Source: an uncultured Rhizobiaceae group bacterium (lineage in GTDB: Bacteria; Pseudomonadota; Alphaproteobacteria; Rhizobiales; Rhizobiaceae). Taken from it: a stretch of DNA of 64,000 bases. Below, one piece after another: positions 28,038 to 37,766 of the stretch (the first letter of the stretch is position 1; each line of letters begins with the position of its first letter). Position numbers and translations under genes: made by a program. The stretch covers positions 25,751 to 89,750 of the forward strand of contig CANMVS010000023.1 of the NCBI GenBank assembly GCA_947501445.1, given 5' to 3'. The notes beneath the pieces are model-generated. The model searched no databases. It saw only the letters and a list, made by a program, of their open reading frames with translations, and was not told the DNA's origin.

Positions 28038-29393
28038 GTGAAAGCGATACGTGGGGCTTTCCTTGATTTTCTTGCCGACCCTTTTTACAAAAGCCAGGAC
28101 GAGGCGGTGCGATTTCTGCCGGATGGCCTGCTTGTAATTGATGGCGAGCGGATCAAGGATTTTGGTGCCTTCGCGGATATTGCTGACGGATATGCCGGGG
28201 TGGAAACAACCCACTACACCAATCGCCTGATCCTGCCAGGTTTCATCGACACCCACATCCATTACCCACAGACCGAGATGATCGCAGCCTTCGGTGAGCA
28301 GCTTCTGGAGTGGCTCGAAAAGTACACTTTTCCAACCGAAATGAAATTTCGTGACAAGGCCTATGCCCGAAAAGTGGCCGACCGCTTTCTAAACCTGTTA
28401 CTGGCCAACGGCACGACAACAGGGCAGGTGTTCACGACAACTTTTCCGCAGTCAGTCGATGCATTTTTCGAAGCCTGCAGTGAACGCAACATCTGCATGA
28501 TAGCCGGCCTCACCGGGATCGACCGGCCCGGCCTGGCGCCACCGGATTATCTGGATACGGCTGACTCCTTTTATGCCAACAGCAAGGAGCTGATCGAGCG
28601 CTGGCACAAGAAGGGACGCAACAAATACGCGATTACACCGCGCTTTGCCCTTGGTTCCACACGTGAGCAGTTGGCCCGCTGCGGCCAGCTCAAGGGTGAA
28701 TATCCGGATACCTGGGTCAACACACACATGTCCGAGAACCACAAGGAGATAGCCCAGGTCGCCGAACTCTTTCCGGAGGCCAAGGACTACCTGAACGTAT
28801 ATGAGCGGGCCGGCATCGTTGGCCCAAGGTTCACCGCCGGCCATTCGATCCACCTGAGCGATGATGCCTTTCAGCGCATGTCTTCTTCCAAGTCCTCAAT
28901 CTCCTTTTGTCCGTCATCCAATCTTTTTCTGGGTAGCGGTCTTTTCATGCTTCAAAAGGCCAAATCAGTCGAGACGCCGGTTCTGGTCGGCGTTGGAACG
29001 GATATGGGTGCAGGTGACTGTTTCTCAATCCTGCGGGTACTCAATGACGCCTACAAGGTCGCTGCCCTGCAGGACCAGAAGCTCTCGGCGCTCAAGGGTC
29101 TTTATCTGGCGACACTGGGCGGCGCAAAGTCCCTGCTTCTGGAAGACGAGATCGGCAGCTTTGATCAGGGTAAATTCGCTGATTTCGTTGTGACCAATCC
29201 ACGGGCAACCTCAGTGCTCGATTTTCGCGCTGAGCAGGCACTGATTGATGTTAACGCAACACCTGAGGCGCAGGCACGTGAACGTATGGAACATGAGGCT
29301 TTTGGCATGATGGTACTGGGCGACGAACGTGCGGTTGAAGCAACCTATGTCAGTGGCGAGCTACTCTACAAAAAGCCCGCGGTTGTTGGCTGA
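28038..29393 (+). CDS. guaD: Guanine deaminase
   Basis: 451 residues from the GTG at 28038 (GGGGGGA a few bases upstream), giving the family start KAIRGAFLDFLADPF. The amidohydrolase zinc ligands are visible: HIH in FIDTHIHYPQTEM, the histidine in HMSENHKE, the histidine in AGHSIHLS, and the aspartate in VGTDMGAGDCFS. WLEKYTFPTE and NGTTTGQVF are also typical. The enzyme hydrolyses guanine to xanthine and ammonia in the cytoplasm as part of purine salvage and catabolism. The following membrane ABM-domain gene starts 13 bases after its stop and is probably co-transcribed. Confidence 0.94.
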   Translation: MKAIRGAFLDFLADPFYKSQDEAVRFLPDGLLVIDGERIKDFGAFADIADGYAGVETTHYTNRLILPGFIDTHIHYPQTEMIAAFGEQLLEWLEKYTFPTEMKFRDKAYARKVADRFLNLLLANGTTTGQVFTTTFPQSVDAFFEACSERNICMIAGLTGIDRPGLAPPDYLDTADSFYANSKELIERWHKKGRNKYAITPRFALGSTREQLARCGQLKGEYPDTWVNTHMSENHKEIAQVAELFPEAKDYLNVYERAGIVGPRFTAGHSIHLSDDAFQRMSSSKSSISFCPSSNLFLGSGLFMLQKAKSVETPVLVGVGTDMGAGDCFSILRVLNDAYKVAALQDQKLSALKGLYLATLGGAKSLLLEDEIGSFDQGKFADFVVTNPRATSVLDFRAEQALIDVNATPEAQARERMEHEAFGMMVLGDERAVEATYVSGELLYKKPAVVG

Positions 29394-29405
29394 ATTGGCG
29401 CAGGG

Positions 29406-30353
29406 ATGAGCAACGCACCAGCCAAGGCGTCCACTGTGGTATTGTCCCGGAAATCAGCACCGGGTCAAGACATCGTCTATCATCAATGGCATCAGGAGGT
29501 GGTGGCGATTGCCCAGGGCTTCGAAGGCCTGATTTCGGTAAATCTCTATGATCCGATTGACAGTGTGCAGGACCAGTGGGTTCAGATGATCAGCTTCGAT
29601 TCCGTTGATCACCTGCAGGCTTTTTTGAACGATGAAACCTATAAAACCAAACTGGTGGATTCACAGGCCCGGTTTGATGCGCCGATCACCCAGCAGGTGA
29701 TCGCAAGCGCCAAACCAGCAGCTGTTCCGGTAACCGTCGTGATCTCGCAGCTCCTCAAACCGGGTTTCGAAGCGGAATATCAAAAATGGCAACTCGAGAT
29801 TGATCGTGCTGCCAAGACGTATCCGGGATTTCTGGGTACCGAAATGATCAAGCCGGTGCCGGGCGTACAAAACGAGTGGGTTGTGGTCTTTCGCTTTGAT
29901 TCCACAAAACATCTGGACGACTGGTTTGCTTCTCAGCTGCACGATCAACTCATGAAGCAGGCAGAGCCATTTTTTGAAAAGGTCCATGTGCGTCGGGTCG
30001 GGCGTGGTTTCGAAGACTGGTTCGCCAATGCGGCGGGCGATGTGAGTGGTGGCCCCTCCCAGTGGAAAATGGCGATGGTGGTGCTACTGACCCTTTATCC
30101 AACGGTCATGTTACTAACCCTCTTCGTTGGTCCGCTTTTTGCTGATTGGCCGCTTCCCTACGCCATGTTTGCATCGAACGTCCTGAGCGTCGTCATCCTG
30201 ACCGCTCTGATCATGCCGCTGGTAACCCGGGCGCTTGGCTTTTGGCTGGACGAAGAGACCGGATCGAAAACGTCCACGACAGTTTTCGGTGCCGGGATGA
30301 TTCTGATGCTCTACGCTGTAATGGTCGCACTGTTTGTCGCGGTGACAGGGTAG
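29406..30353 (+). CDS. Membrane protein with two ABM (antibiotic biosynthesis monooxygenase-like) domains
   Basis: 315 residues. Two ferredoxin-like ABM repeats cover about 8-100 (VVLSRKSAPGQDIVYHQWHQEVVAIAQGFEGLISVNLYDP) and 106-205 (VVISQLLKPGFEAEYQKWQLEIDRAAKTYPGFLGTEMIKP). Three hydrophobic helices follow (about 222-245, 250-275 and 290-313). The ABM pair would face the cytoplasm if the N-terminus is inside. ABM domains dimerise and include quinol- and haem-degrading monooxygenases, but single-family membership does not prove activity. It probably shares a transcript with guanine deaminase; a functional link is not evident. Confidence 0.8.
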   Translation: MSNAPAKASTVVLSRKSAPGQDIVYHQWHQEVVAIAQGFEGLISVNLYDPIDSVQDQWVQMISFDSVDHLQAFLNDETYKTKLVDSQARFDAPITQQVIASAKPAAVPVTVVISQLLKPGFEAEYQKWQLEIDRAAKTYPGFLGTEMIKPVPGVQNEWVVVFRFDSTKHLDDWFASQLHDQLMKQAEPFFEKVHVRRVGRGFEDWFANAAGDVSGGPSQWKMAMVVLLTLYPTVMLLTLFVGPLFADWPLPYAMFASNVLSVVILTALIMPLVTRALGFWLDEETGSKTSTTVFGAGMILMLYAVMVALFVAVTG

Positions 30354-30448
30354 AACCAGACCTGCGATACGAGAACCTTTTGAATCTCACTCTGGAAAAC
30401 AGGGGCACAGGCATTGATCTGACGCCTGATGGCGCCACGCCGCGCTGA

Positions 30449-30850
30449 TCACTGACCGTATCGCTGCAACCGCTGCTCCAGCGTACCGCTGTGCAGTTCG
30501 AACAGGTGGTTGTCATAATCGTAGAAATAGATCGAGTGGCCTTCGCCCTCCACCCTTGCGCGGCCCTGGCGCACCTGCAGACCCAGTGCCTGAATGCGTT
30601 GCAGGCGGTCATCATATTCATGTGGTTCCATTTTGAACGCGACATGGTTGTAGGTGCGCTCGCTCAAAGGGTCGCCCTCCATAATGGCAATCCAGAGCCC
30701 GGCCACATCAAAAAAGCGCTCCTTTGACAGCGAATAGCTTGTATCGCCACTGTCGTAGATTTTCCTGCCATCAAGGACCTTGATGAGCATCTCTTCCATC
30801 CTGCCCAGATCGCTGACGATAAAGGTCATGTGGCTCAGGCCTTGAATCAA
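30449..30850 (-). CDS. fosX: Fosfomycin epoxide hydrolase FosX
   Basis: 133 residues from a TTG at 30850 with GAGGA seven bases upstream, the same length as Listeria FosX. The fold is a paired beta-alpha-beta-beta-beta (VOC/glyoxalase) module. The metal ligands H7, H69 and E118 and the catalytic base E44 all fall at the same numbers as in characterised FosX. Blocks such as SGDTSYSLSKERFF, AGLWIAIMEGD, ERTYNHVAF and GHSIYFYDYDNHLFELH are almost identical to that family. It should open the epoxide of fosfomycin with water, dependent on Mn(II). Chromosomal fosX homologues are known in rhizobia, so this may be native, and some homologues have only weak fosfomycin activity. It stands alone between convergent genes. 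Confidence 0.92.
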   Translation of the reverse strand: MIQGLSHMTFIVSDLGRMEEMLIKVLDGRKIYDSGDTSYSLSKERFFDVAGLWIAIMEGDPLSERTYNHVAFKMEPHEYDDRLQRIQALGLQVRQGRARVEGEGHSIYFYDYDNHLFELHSGTLEQRLQRYGQ

Positions 30851-30989
30851 TGTGTTTTCCTCATGTGATTGTCTTTGCCCGGACAGCAAATTCAGCGCCA
30901 CTTAGGGCACATGACCGGGAGCAAAGCAGGTTCAACATCAATGTCCGATTTATTCAATACTTTGGCGCATATGTGTGGCAAAAGAGGGC

Positions 30990-31376
30990 ATGAAACTTGG
31001 ATATACAATCATATACGTGGACAATGTCGTTGAAACCGTGGCGTTTTATGAAACGGCCTTTGGTCTGAAACAGCGCTTCATTCACGAAAGCAACCTCTAC
31101 GCCGAGATGGATACCGGTGAAACGGCTTTGGCCTTTGCGGGCAATGAGGCAGCGGAGATCAACCAGATTGCCATTACGCCCAATGCGCCTGACCGATTGC
31201 CGGCAGGTTGGGAAATCTGTTTTGTGGTCGATGATGTCGCAGCGGCCTTTGAAAAGGCCGTTGAGTGTGGCGCAAAACCCGTCATGCAGCCGGCCCGGAA
31301 GCCCTGGGGGCAGACGGTGTCCTATGTGCGTGATCTGAATGGCTGCCTGGTGGAAATAGCATCACCAATGGCCTGA
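30990..31376 (+). CDS. VOC-superfamily (glyoxalase/dioxygenase-like) protein
   Basis: 128 residues from the ATG at 30990; AGAGG lies very close to it, and a GTG five codons upstream is an alternative. The two halves [25 protein letters not shown] and [21 protein letters not shown] show the VOC beta-alpha repeat, and the end [16 protein letters not shown] matches the typical metal-site strand. The substrate is unknown; the family includes glyoxalases, dioxygenases and resistance proteins. Its last 55 bases overlap the end of the histidine kinase gene on the other strand. Confidence 0.82.
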   Translation: MKLGYTIIYVDNVVETVAFYETAFGLKQRFIHESNLYAEMDTGETALAFAGNEAAEINQIAITPNAPDRLPAGWEICFVVDDVAAAFEKAVECGAKPVMQPARKPWGQTVSYVRDLNGCLVEIASPMA

Positions 31377-33769
31377 TCCTCAACAGACCCCAGCCAGTCA
31401 TTGACCTTCTGGGCAAGTTTTTCCGGCGATATGGGTTTGGGCAGATAGTCATCCATACCGGCTTCGAGGCAGCGTGCCCGATCATCCTTGAGTGCATGGG
31501 CCGTGACCCCGATGATGGGTGTATGAACACCGGTTCCTTTTTCCTGCTGCCGAATGAAGGCTGTTGCCTGATAGCCATTTTTGCGCGGCATGGAGACATC
31601 CATCAGGATCAGCTTCGGCCGCAGGGTTTTCCATAATTCGATCGCCTCCTGGCCATCAATGGCAATCTTAAAAGAGCGTCCTGTCTCGCCCAGCATGTGA
31701 TCAAAAACCATCTGATTGACCTCATTGTCTTCGGCGACAAGAATGTCGGTGCGCGCTGTCTCGCCCGGTTCCTGTGCAACCAGTGCCGGTGCAACCGATG
31801 GTGCCTCTTCATTGGCATGGATTGTCAATGGAGTGTGGGCGATCGTCGATTGCTCCGGTGAGTGGAATACCGGAACACCAGGTGTGCCAGCTGGCAGTTG
31901 TGGCGCGGCTCCGGGCCTTGCCAGAATGTCGGTGAGTGTTTCCAGCATTAATGAGGCACGAACCGGTTTCATCAAATAGGAAACAAATCCATAATGCGCG
32001 CATAGTTCGGCTGTGCCGGTGTGATCCACGGCCGTCATCAACAGAACCGGGGTATTCGAGATGGGCGTGCCGGGCACAAAAACATCCCTCAGGCGCTGCC
32101 CATCGGCCTCGGGAATTTGTGTATCGAGAATGATCAGATCGATTGGCAGTCCGAGATCCAGCGACCGTTCGGCCAGTTGCGCCGCTAGGGCGATTGAATC
32201 AACCGCTGCGCAATCAAACGACCAGCTGTTCAATTGCTCGCGAATGACGTCCTGGCTGGTTTTGCTGCTGTCAATGACCAGTATACGCGCGCCGGACAGA
32301 TCAGCGGGTGATGTCGTTACCGCTTTGCGGTTTTGCTGACCAACAGGCAATGTAAATTCAGCCCAGAATGTTGAGCCCTTGCCCATGGAACTGTCGACAC
32401 CAATGCGGCCGCCCATAAGGTCCACAAGGCCCGCTGCTATGGCCAAACCAAGTCCGGTGCCTTCGTGGCGCCGGGTCGACGAACCATCCACCTGACTGAA
32501 TTTGTCGAATATAATATTGAGTTTATCGGCGGGAATTCCCGGTCCGCTGTCCTGGACATTCAGTCGGATCTGCGCATTCTCACCGGCCTGCGTGCCGATG
32601 ATATTGACAAGTATCTGACCCTTTTCGGTGAATTTGACGGCATTGCCGACGATATTGGTCAATACCTGGCGGATGCGACCGACATCGCCGATGAAGACAT
32701 CCGGCAGGCCCGGGTCGTAGCGAACCACCATCTCCAGGTCCTTTTCCGCGACGCTGCCTGACAGCAAGGTAGCGACATCCTCAACCGCTTCACGCAGATT
32801 GAATGGCGCGGTATTGAGCTTCATTTGTCGGGCGTCGATTTTCGAGAAATCCAGAATATCATTGATGATGGTCAGCAATGCCTGTCCGGACTTGACGATA
32901 ATGTCGGTGAATGTGCGTTGTTTGGTGCCAAGTTCGGTGCGCGCCAGAAGTTCTGCCATACCCAGAACGCCGTTCATTGGTGTTCTGATTTCATGACTCA
33001 TATTGGCCAGAAACTCGGATTTCGTTTTTTCTGCGGCCTTGGCTTTGCGGCTTTCCTCACGCGCCTGCGCTATCGCTGCGTCGAGGTGGCGTATGGTGCG
33101 CCACAACAATATGTCAATCGGAATGAAAACCAGAAAACCAAGCGCCAGCAAGACGCCAATTGTTGTCAGCAGAAAGGTCTGAACCTTCTTGCCCTGGGAG
33201 ACAACAGTGTCTTTCAGTGTATTCAAAATCACCTGAGAGATTTTGGTGCCGGTGTGCTGCAAAAAGCTGTCATAGGTGGAAAACAGGACACGGCCCGCCC
33301 AGCGCAAATCCGCAACAGTTTGTGCGGCGTCGACCTCACTGCCGTTGCTGATGCGCTGATAATGTTTGAATGGATTGTCGGCCCGCATGTAACGATCGGC
33401 TTTAAAAACACCGAGTTTGAGTGTTTCGGGTGTCTGCGGGTCTTCCCATAGTTTGCGAAACTTGAGGTATTGCTCTTCAACGGCAACCTGCCGGAACCGC
33501 AGGCCTTTCTTGACCGAGTCAACACCGGCATTTTCTTCCAGCGTTCCCACCTGCTCGGCACGGTCTGCCAGTGAGGTTAAGGCATCATCCAGCTTTGCCA
33601 GCTGGTTTATCATCAGCCCGAGATGGCTGATCTGGCGGTTTTGTGCCGATTGCTCGCTGTAAAACCAGACGCAAATGGTGCCGATCAGCAAAAGGGTCGC
33701 GACATAGCCGACCCTGAGGCAGGTGGAGAGACGTCGCCTTGCCCGTGCGTTGTCGCCAAATTCGTCCAT
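31322..33769 (-). CDS. Hybrid sensor histidine kinase with two receiver domains
   Basis: 815 residues. Transmembrane helices at about 18-37 and 199-222 enclose a periplasmic sensor region rich in helices. Then come a HisKA domain with the phospho-acceptor in [15 protein letters not shown] (H259), a HATPase domain ([38 protein letters not shown]), a first receiver domain (ARILVIDSS...[13 protein letters not shown]) and a second, canonical receiver ([12 protein letters not shown]...[13 protein letters not shown]). No Hpt domain is present, so a separate phosphotransfer protein is needed. The signal is unknown and no response regulator adjoins it. The extreme C-terminus runs through a 21-base repeat and into the antisense of the VOC gene, so the last 20-odd residues may be a late extension. 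Confidence 0.92.
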   Translation of the reverse strand: MDEFGDNARARRRLSTCLRVGYVATLLLIGTICVWFYSEQSAQNRQISHLGLMINQLAKLDDALTSLADRAEQVGTLEENAGVDSVKKGLRFRQVAVEEQYLKFRKLWEDPQTPETLKLGVFKADRYMRADNPFKHYQRISNGSEVDAAQTVADLRWAGRVLFSTYDSFLQHTGTKISQVILNTLKDTVVSQGKKVQTFLLTTIGVLLALGFLVFIPIDILLWRTIRHLDAAIAQAREESRKAKAAEKTKSEFLANMSHEIRTPMNGVLGMAELLARTELGTKQRTFTDIIVKSGQALLTIINDILDFSKIDARQMKLNTAPFNLREAVEDVATLLSGSVAEKDLEMVVRYDPGLPDVFIGDVGRIRQVLTNIVGNAVKFTEKGQILVNIIGTQAGENAQIRLNVQDSGPGIPADKLNIIFDKFSQVDGSSTRRHEGTGLGLAIAAGLVDLMGGRIGVDSSMGKGSTFWAEFTLPVGQQNRKAVTTSPADLSGARILVIDSSKTSQDVIREQLNSWSFDCAAVDSIALAAQLAERSLDLGLPIDLIILDTQIPEADGQRLRDVFVPGTPISNTPVLLMTAVDHTGTAELCAHYGFVSYLMKPVRASLMLETLTDILARPGAAPQLPAGTPGVPVFHSPEQSTIAHTPLTIHANEEAPSVAPALVAQEPGETARTDILVAEDNEVNQMVFDHMLGETGRSFKIAIDGQEAIELWKTLRPKLILMDVSMPRKNGYQATAFIRQQEKGTGVHTPIIGVTAHALKDDRARCLEAGMDDYLPKPISPEKLAQKVNDWLGSVEDQAIGDAISTRQPFRSRT
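31370..31390 (+). repeat. 21-base exact repeat, copy 2
   Basis: Identical to 19472-19492. Here it straddles the stop codon of the VOC gene and lies inside the end of the histidine kinase gene. Confidence 0.6.
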
Positions 33770-33979
33770 TTATCACCGAGCCAATGCAATAGGCACCCAT
33801 GGGGTGCGTTGCTGAATTTCAAGCAATTTTATCTGCAAGGTGGCGTGAACGCCGCATCTGCGTCATCTTTGGAAAATCGCCAAAAACGCGCAATGCTATG
33901 CAGGCATATCCTCATGATTGCGCCTGCATATTTTCAAGGAACGGTTAATGGAGACTTAATGCCCGGTTTCTGCGGCCTG

Positions 33980-34894
33980 CTAATGTTCGCGGTTTGCGAT
34001 GAATTGTGCTGCACAGGACAATATTGCGCCGCCCGGACCAAAGGGTTGCAGCAAATCTGTTGCTTCCCTGACCAGGCCGGTCAATTGGGTGCGCGCCCAG
34101 TCGGTGCCGTGCAATGCAACCAGGGTGCCTTTGCCGCGCCCTGCGTCTTTCCCGGTGGCCTTTCCCATGGCTTGGGTGTCCGATGTCACATCAAGCAGAT
34201 CATCTGACAGTTGAAAGGCCAGTCCAATTGCCTCACCAAAACGCTTCAGACATTCCCGGTCCGCATTGCCTGAACCGGAAATAATCGCGCCGGCTTCACA
34301 GGCAAAACGGATCAATGCACCGGTCTTCATCGCCTGCAGTGTGATAATGCCTGCTTCATCGGGGTGGTGGTGCTCGGCCTGCAGGTCCAGCGCCTGCCCA
34401 CCGGCCATGCCGCCAATACCCGCAGCGCGCGCCAGCGCCAATACCAGCTCAGATTTTCTGTCCGCCGGCAGGTCGGTTTCAGGCGCTGCGATGAGATCAA
34501 ACGCCAGGGTCAAGAGCGCATCGCCTGCCAAAATGGCCGTCGCATCGTCAAATTCCACATGCACCGTGGGCAATCCGCGGCGAAGGTCATCATCATCCAT
34601 GGCTGGCAGGTCATCATGGATCAGTGAGTAGCAATGCAGACATTCCACAGCCGCTGCGACACGCATCGCGGCGGCCTCATCACCACCCAGCAGCGCCGTC
34701 GTCTCCAGCACGAGAAACGGCCGCAACCGTTTGCCGCCATTCAACACGCCGTGGCGCATGGCTGCCAGCAGGCGTGGGGGCCTGGCAATTTCATTGTCAC
34801 GCGGGCGGGCGTCCAGCAGGTCTGCCAGCGCCAGATCGGTTTGCTGTGCCCGCTCGCTCAAGCGCAGGGCGAATTCCATCATGTCTTCACTCAT
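33980..34894 (-). CDS. ispA: Farnesyl/polyprenyl diphosphate synthase
   Basis: 304 residues from the ATG at 34894, the usual IspA length; longer in-frame starts give an unrelated extension. The first aspartate-rich motif (DDLPAMDDDDLRRG) and the second (QLSDDLLDVTSD), plus GGKRLRPFLVLETTALLGG, define a short-chain trans-prenyltransferase. It condenses IPP with DMAPP/GPP to farnesyl diphosphate, feeding undecaprenyl phosphate, ubiquinone and other isoprenoids. It is divergent from mtgA, an arrangement that recurs in Hyphomicrobiales. The exact chain length made cannot be fixed from the sequence alone. Confidence 0.93.
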   Translation of the reverse strand: MSEDMMEFALRLSERAQQTDLALADLLDARPRDNEIARPPRLLAAMRHGVLNGGKRLRPFLVLETTALLGGDEAAAMRVAAAVECLHCYSLIHDDLPAMDDDDLRRGLPTVHVEFDDATAILAGDALLTLAFDLIAAPETDLPADRKSELVLALARAAGIGGMAGGQALDLQAEHHHPDEAGIITLQAMKTGALIRFACEAGAIISGSGNADRECLKRFGEAIGLAFQLSDDLLDVTSDTQAMGKATGKDAGRGKGTLVALHGTDWARTQLTGLVREATDLLQPFGPGGAILSCAAQFIANREH

Positions 34895-34981
34895 GAAGCC
34901 GTCTTCGCATGATGTGATCGTATCGGCAATGCATTCTTTCGGTTCAAATTCACGCGCGGATACTCTAATGAAAAGCAACGG

Positions 34982-35716
34982 TTGAAGTCAGATGAGATTG
35001 TGTTGGCGCAAAAACGGAAAAGACAAACAGGCAAACGATCCGCGGCGTCAGTCAAACGGTTGCTGATCTATGGGGTGATTGCGGTTCTGCTATTGCCGGT
35101 GGTGCTGATTGCACTGTATCGGCCAGCCTTTGTGCACCCCATATCAACACTCATGCTGCGTGATGTTGTTTTGCTGCATGGCTACAACAGGCAATGGGTC
35201 AAGCTTGATGATATTGCGCCAGCGCTGGCCCAATCCGTCCTGATGTCAGAAGACGGCAAATACTGTTTTCACGACGGTGTCGACTGGAGCCAGCTCAACA
35301 AGGTCATTGATGGTGCCCTGGAAGGGGAACGCACCCGCGGTGCCAGCACCATTCCCATGCAGACGGTCAAGAACCTGTTTTTATGGTCAAGCCGGTCCTA
35401 TGTCCGAAAAGGACTGGAGGTGCCCCTGGCCATGCTCGCCGATGCGGTCTGGTCAAAACGCCGATTGCTGGAAATTTACCTCAACATTGCCGAATGGGCG
35501 CCGGGAATCTACGGCATAGAAGCGGCCTCGCAGCATTATTACGGTATCCCGGCTGCAAAACTGTCGCGCAGAAGGGCAGCCTATCTGGCCGTGACACTGC
35601 CAAACCCCAATGTGCGCAATCCGACAAAGCCCTCCAATGGCATGGTGCGGCTAGCGCGGATTGTCGAGCGGCGGGCGCATCAGTCCGGCGCATACATCAA
35701 ATGTCTTGATGATTAG
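34982..35716 (+). CDS. mtgA: Monofunctional biosynthetic peptidoglycan transglycosylase
   Basis: 244 residues from a TTG at 34982; GTG at 35000 is also possible and the ribosome site is weak. One transmembrane helix (about 26-46) anchors a GT51 domain. Its catalytic glutamate is in [16 protein letters not shown], with [45 protein letters not shown] and [10 protein letters not shown] as the remaining GT51 motifs. No transpeptidase domain follows, as expected for MtgA. It polymerises lipid II into glycan strands at the periplasmic face of the inner membrane. Confidence 0.94.
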   Translation: MKSDEIVLAQKRKRQTGKRSAASVKRLLIYGVIAVLLLPVVLIALYRPAFVHPISTLMLRDVVLLHGYNRQWVKLDDIAPALAQSVLMSEDGKYCFHDGVDWSQLNKVIDGALEGERTRGASTIPMQTVKNLFLWSSRSYVRKGLEVPLAMLADAVWSKRRLLEIYLNIAEWAPGIYGIEAASQHYYGIPAAKLSRRRAAYLAVTLPNPNVRNPTKPSNGMVRLARIVERRAHQSGAYIKCLDD

Positions 35717-35787
35717 ATTTCATTCTATTTGTTGGATCATTGGACAACGCACAATTATACCCGGTCAGATATAAGTGAGGAATTGGC

Positions 35788-36501
35788 ATGGCAGCACTGC
35801 AGACCAGAAAATATCTGGAAGAGCTGGTCGACACCGACAAGGATCGTCAACCGCGGCATTTCGGTACCCGCTACAACGAAGCAGGCCAATTTGTCACCGA
35901 GCGCGGCAATACAGTTGTGTGTCACGTACGGGAAGGCTCTGTAAGCCAAAAGGCGCTGTTGGACGTACGCAACAGGCTGATGCAGAGCCGCTACGCTGGT
36001 CATTTTGCCTTCACCGCACCCTCGAGCCTTCATATGACCCTGAGTGAAGGGGTCATAGAGACACGGCGTGCAGAAAATTTCTGGCCAGCCTCAATGGACC
36101 TCAACGCCTCCGTTGACGCGGTAACCCGGGCCTATATGCCGCGCATGCGCGACGTGGCTGACTGTGGAACCTTTGAAATGAAGATTGATGCTGTCACGCC
36201 CAATGGTCTGGCTGTATCCGGGGCGACGCAAAAGGATGCCGCGACCCTCACTGCGTGGCGTGACGCGTTGATTGGTGCCTTTGGCTATCGCCAGCCCAAT
36301 CACGATGCCTATGGCTTCCATATCACCATGGCCTATATCATCAAATGGTTGCCTGAGGCGGCGGTGGATGACTACGTCGTCCTGCTTGAGGATTGTCTTT
36401 CCCATCTGCGTGAAACCATCACGACACTGGAGCTGGACAAGCCGGCCTTTTGCACATTTGAGGACATGAACCATTTCGAACCCCGTCTCCATCTGGCCTG
36501 A
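35788..36501 (+). CDS. DUF1868 protein, two-histidine phosphoesterase fold
   Basis: 237 residues from an ATG with GAGG eight bases upstream. Two H-x-T motifs, SLHMTLSEG (near residue 74) and GFHITMAY (near 175), mark the 2H phosphoesterase/RNA-ligase-like superfamily, and the overall sequence matches DUF1868. Members may hydrolyse 2'-5' or cyclic phosphodiester bonds, but no substrate is established for this branch. It lies between mtgA and a GST gene, in the position where rpmF often follows mtgA directly. Confidence 0.8.
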   Translation: MAALQTRKYLEELVDTDKDRQPRHFGTRYNEAGQFVTERGNTVVCHVREGSVSQKALLDVRNRLMQSRYAGHFAFTAPSSLHMTLSEGVIETRRAENFWPASMDLNASVDAVTRAYMPRMRDVADCGTFEMKIDAVTPNGLAVSGATQKDAATLTAWRDALIGAFGYRQPNHDAYGFHITMAYIIKWLPEAAVDDYVVLLEDCLSHLRETITTLELDKPAFCTFEDMNHFEPRLHLA

Positions 36502-36547
36502 CGGGGAAGGCGGTCTGCAAATCAATCCAAAACAGGAGTTTCCCCGC

Positions 36548-37195
36548 ATGGATGCGTTTACCCTATACATCGGCAACAAGAATTATTCCTCCTGGTCCCT
36601 TCGCCCGTGGATTGCCATGCGCGCTCTGGATATTGAGTTTACCGAGGCGCTGGTGCCATTTGACATGGCCGCGGGCAATCCGGCGTTTGCTGCGTTTTCG
36701 CCGACAAACAAGGTGCCGGTGCTTAAACACGGAGATTTCCACATCTGGGAATCCCTGGCCATTTTGGAGTATGTCGCGGATTTGTACCCGGACAAGGGGT
36801 TGTGGCCCCAGGACCCGAAATTGCGTGCCCAGGCGCGATCTGTATGTTGTGAAATGTTGAGCGGATTTGGCGGGCTGCGATCGCAGTGCCCGATGAATAT
36901 GCGCCGGGAGCCTGGTGCCATTGCTCTTTCGGCGCAGACCAGACGCGATATTGTGCGCATTGAAAAACTGTGGGCGCAATGCCTTGAACAATCCGGTGGT
37001 CCGTTTCTATTTGGTGCATTCGGGATAGCCGATGCAATGTTTGCGCCTGTTGTGAACCGGTTTGAGGTCTATTGTCTCAGCGAAGATGCAACGGCCAGAA
37101 CCTATATGACCCACATGAAGGGCCTGCCGGCCTGGAAAGAATGGGAACTTGCCGGTCGCGCCGAACCCTGGATCGTCGAAGAAGATGAAGCGTGA
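36548..37195 (+). CDS. Glutathione S-transferase family protein
   Basis: 215 residues; AGGAG precedes the ATG by nine bases. The N-terminal thioredoxin-like domain shows NKNYSSWSLRPWIAMRAL, the cis-proline loop TNKVPVL and the glutathione-contacting ES in IWESLAILEYVADLYPD. The C-terminal half is the all-helical GST domain with FGIADAMFAPVVNRF. The serine-rich SSWSLR site suggests a beta/zeta-like class. It probably conjugates glutathione or reduces a disulphide in the cytoplasm; the substrate is not known. It may be co-transcribed with the DUF1868 gene 46 bases upstream. Confidence 0.88.
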   Translation: MDAFTLYIGNKNYSSWSLRPWIAMRALDIEFTEALVPFDMAAGNPAFAAFSPTNKVPVLKHGDFHIWESLAILEYVADLYPDKGLWPQDPKLRAQARSVCCEMLSGFGGLRSQCPMNMRREPGAIALSAQTRRDIVRIEKLWAQCLEQSGGPFLFGAFGIADAMFAPVVNRFEVYCLSEDATARTYMTHMKGLPAWKEWELAGRAEPWIVEEDEA

Positions 37196-37423
37196 TGTAT
37201 GAAGGGCAGGTCGGTCAAAAAAGGCTCGCATTTTTCGCGTTTCGTGTTAAATAACAGCCAATCTTGGGGTTGATTGACCCGATTGATAAAAAAATCGTCG
37301 CGGGTGCTGGTCAAACCTATGTTTGACCTGTATAAGCCCGCCCAAATTCCGATATTGACACGGGTCTTTTTTCGGCCGCCGATTGGCCGAAGAAAACGTA
37401 TTGCCCGCGAGTGGAGTAAAGAA

Positions 37424-37609
37424 ATGGCTGTACCTAAAAGTAAAATTTCCCGCTCAAAGCGCGGCATGCGTCGTGCAACTGATGCGCTGAGAGACCCTTC
37501 CTATGTGGAAGACAAGAATTCCGGCGAACTGCGTCGCCCACACCATATTGATCTGAAGACCGGTATGTATCGTGGACGTCAGGTTCTGGCCAAAAAAGCA
37601 GAAGCATAA
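37424..37609 (+). CDS. rpmF: 50S ribosomal protein L32
   Basis: 61 residues from the ATG at 37424 with GGAG seven bases upstream. The conserved N-terminus [17 protein letters not shown] and [15 protein letters not shown] identify bL32. The usual Zn-ribbon cysteines of other bacteria are absent (the loop is [15 protein letters not shown]), as is normal in alphaproteobacteria. It is part of the large ribosomal subunit. A strong terminator follows. Confidence 0.96.
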   Translation: MAVPKSKISRSKRGMRRATDALRDPSYVEDKNSGELRRPHHIDLKTGMYRGRQVLAKKAEA

Positions 37610-37633
37610 ATCAGGCTGCACAAGCCAGATGAG

Positions 37634-37660
37634 AAGGCCGGTGTCGAACCGGCCTTTTTT
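37634..37660 (+). terminator. Rho-independent terminator of rpmF
   Basis: Arms AAGGCCGG and CCGGCCTT with a 7-base loop, running into six T residues. It stands 24 bases after the rpmF stop. Confidence 0.9.
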
Positions 37661-37766
37661 GTTGCCTGCATTTTTCCTGCGAAGATTGCATTATCTGTGA
37701 TTTTCCCTACCGACAGACAACGGCGATTGAGGCATAATGGCCTAATCTGAAGCCGAGGACATCTGC

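Noticed and set aside
27760..28041. 94-codon frame after the AraC gene
   Set aside because: It is the translation of repeat copy C; the same peptide pattern (FDFV-A-FRFCR) appears wherever the repeat is read in that frame.
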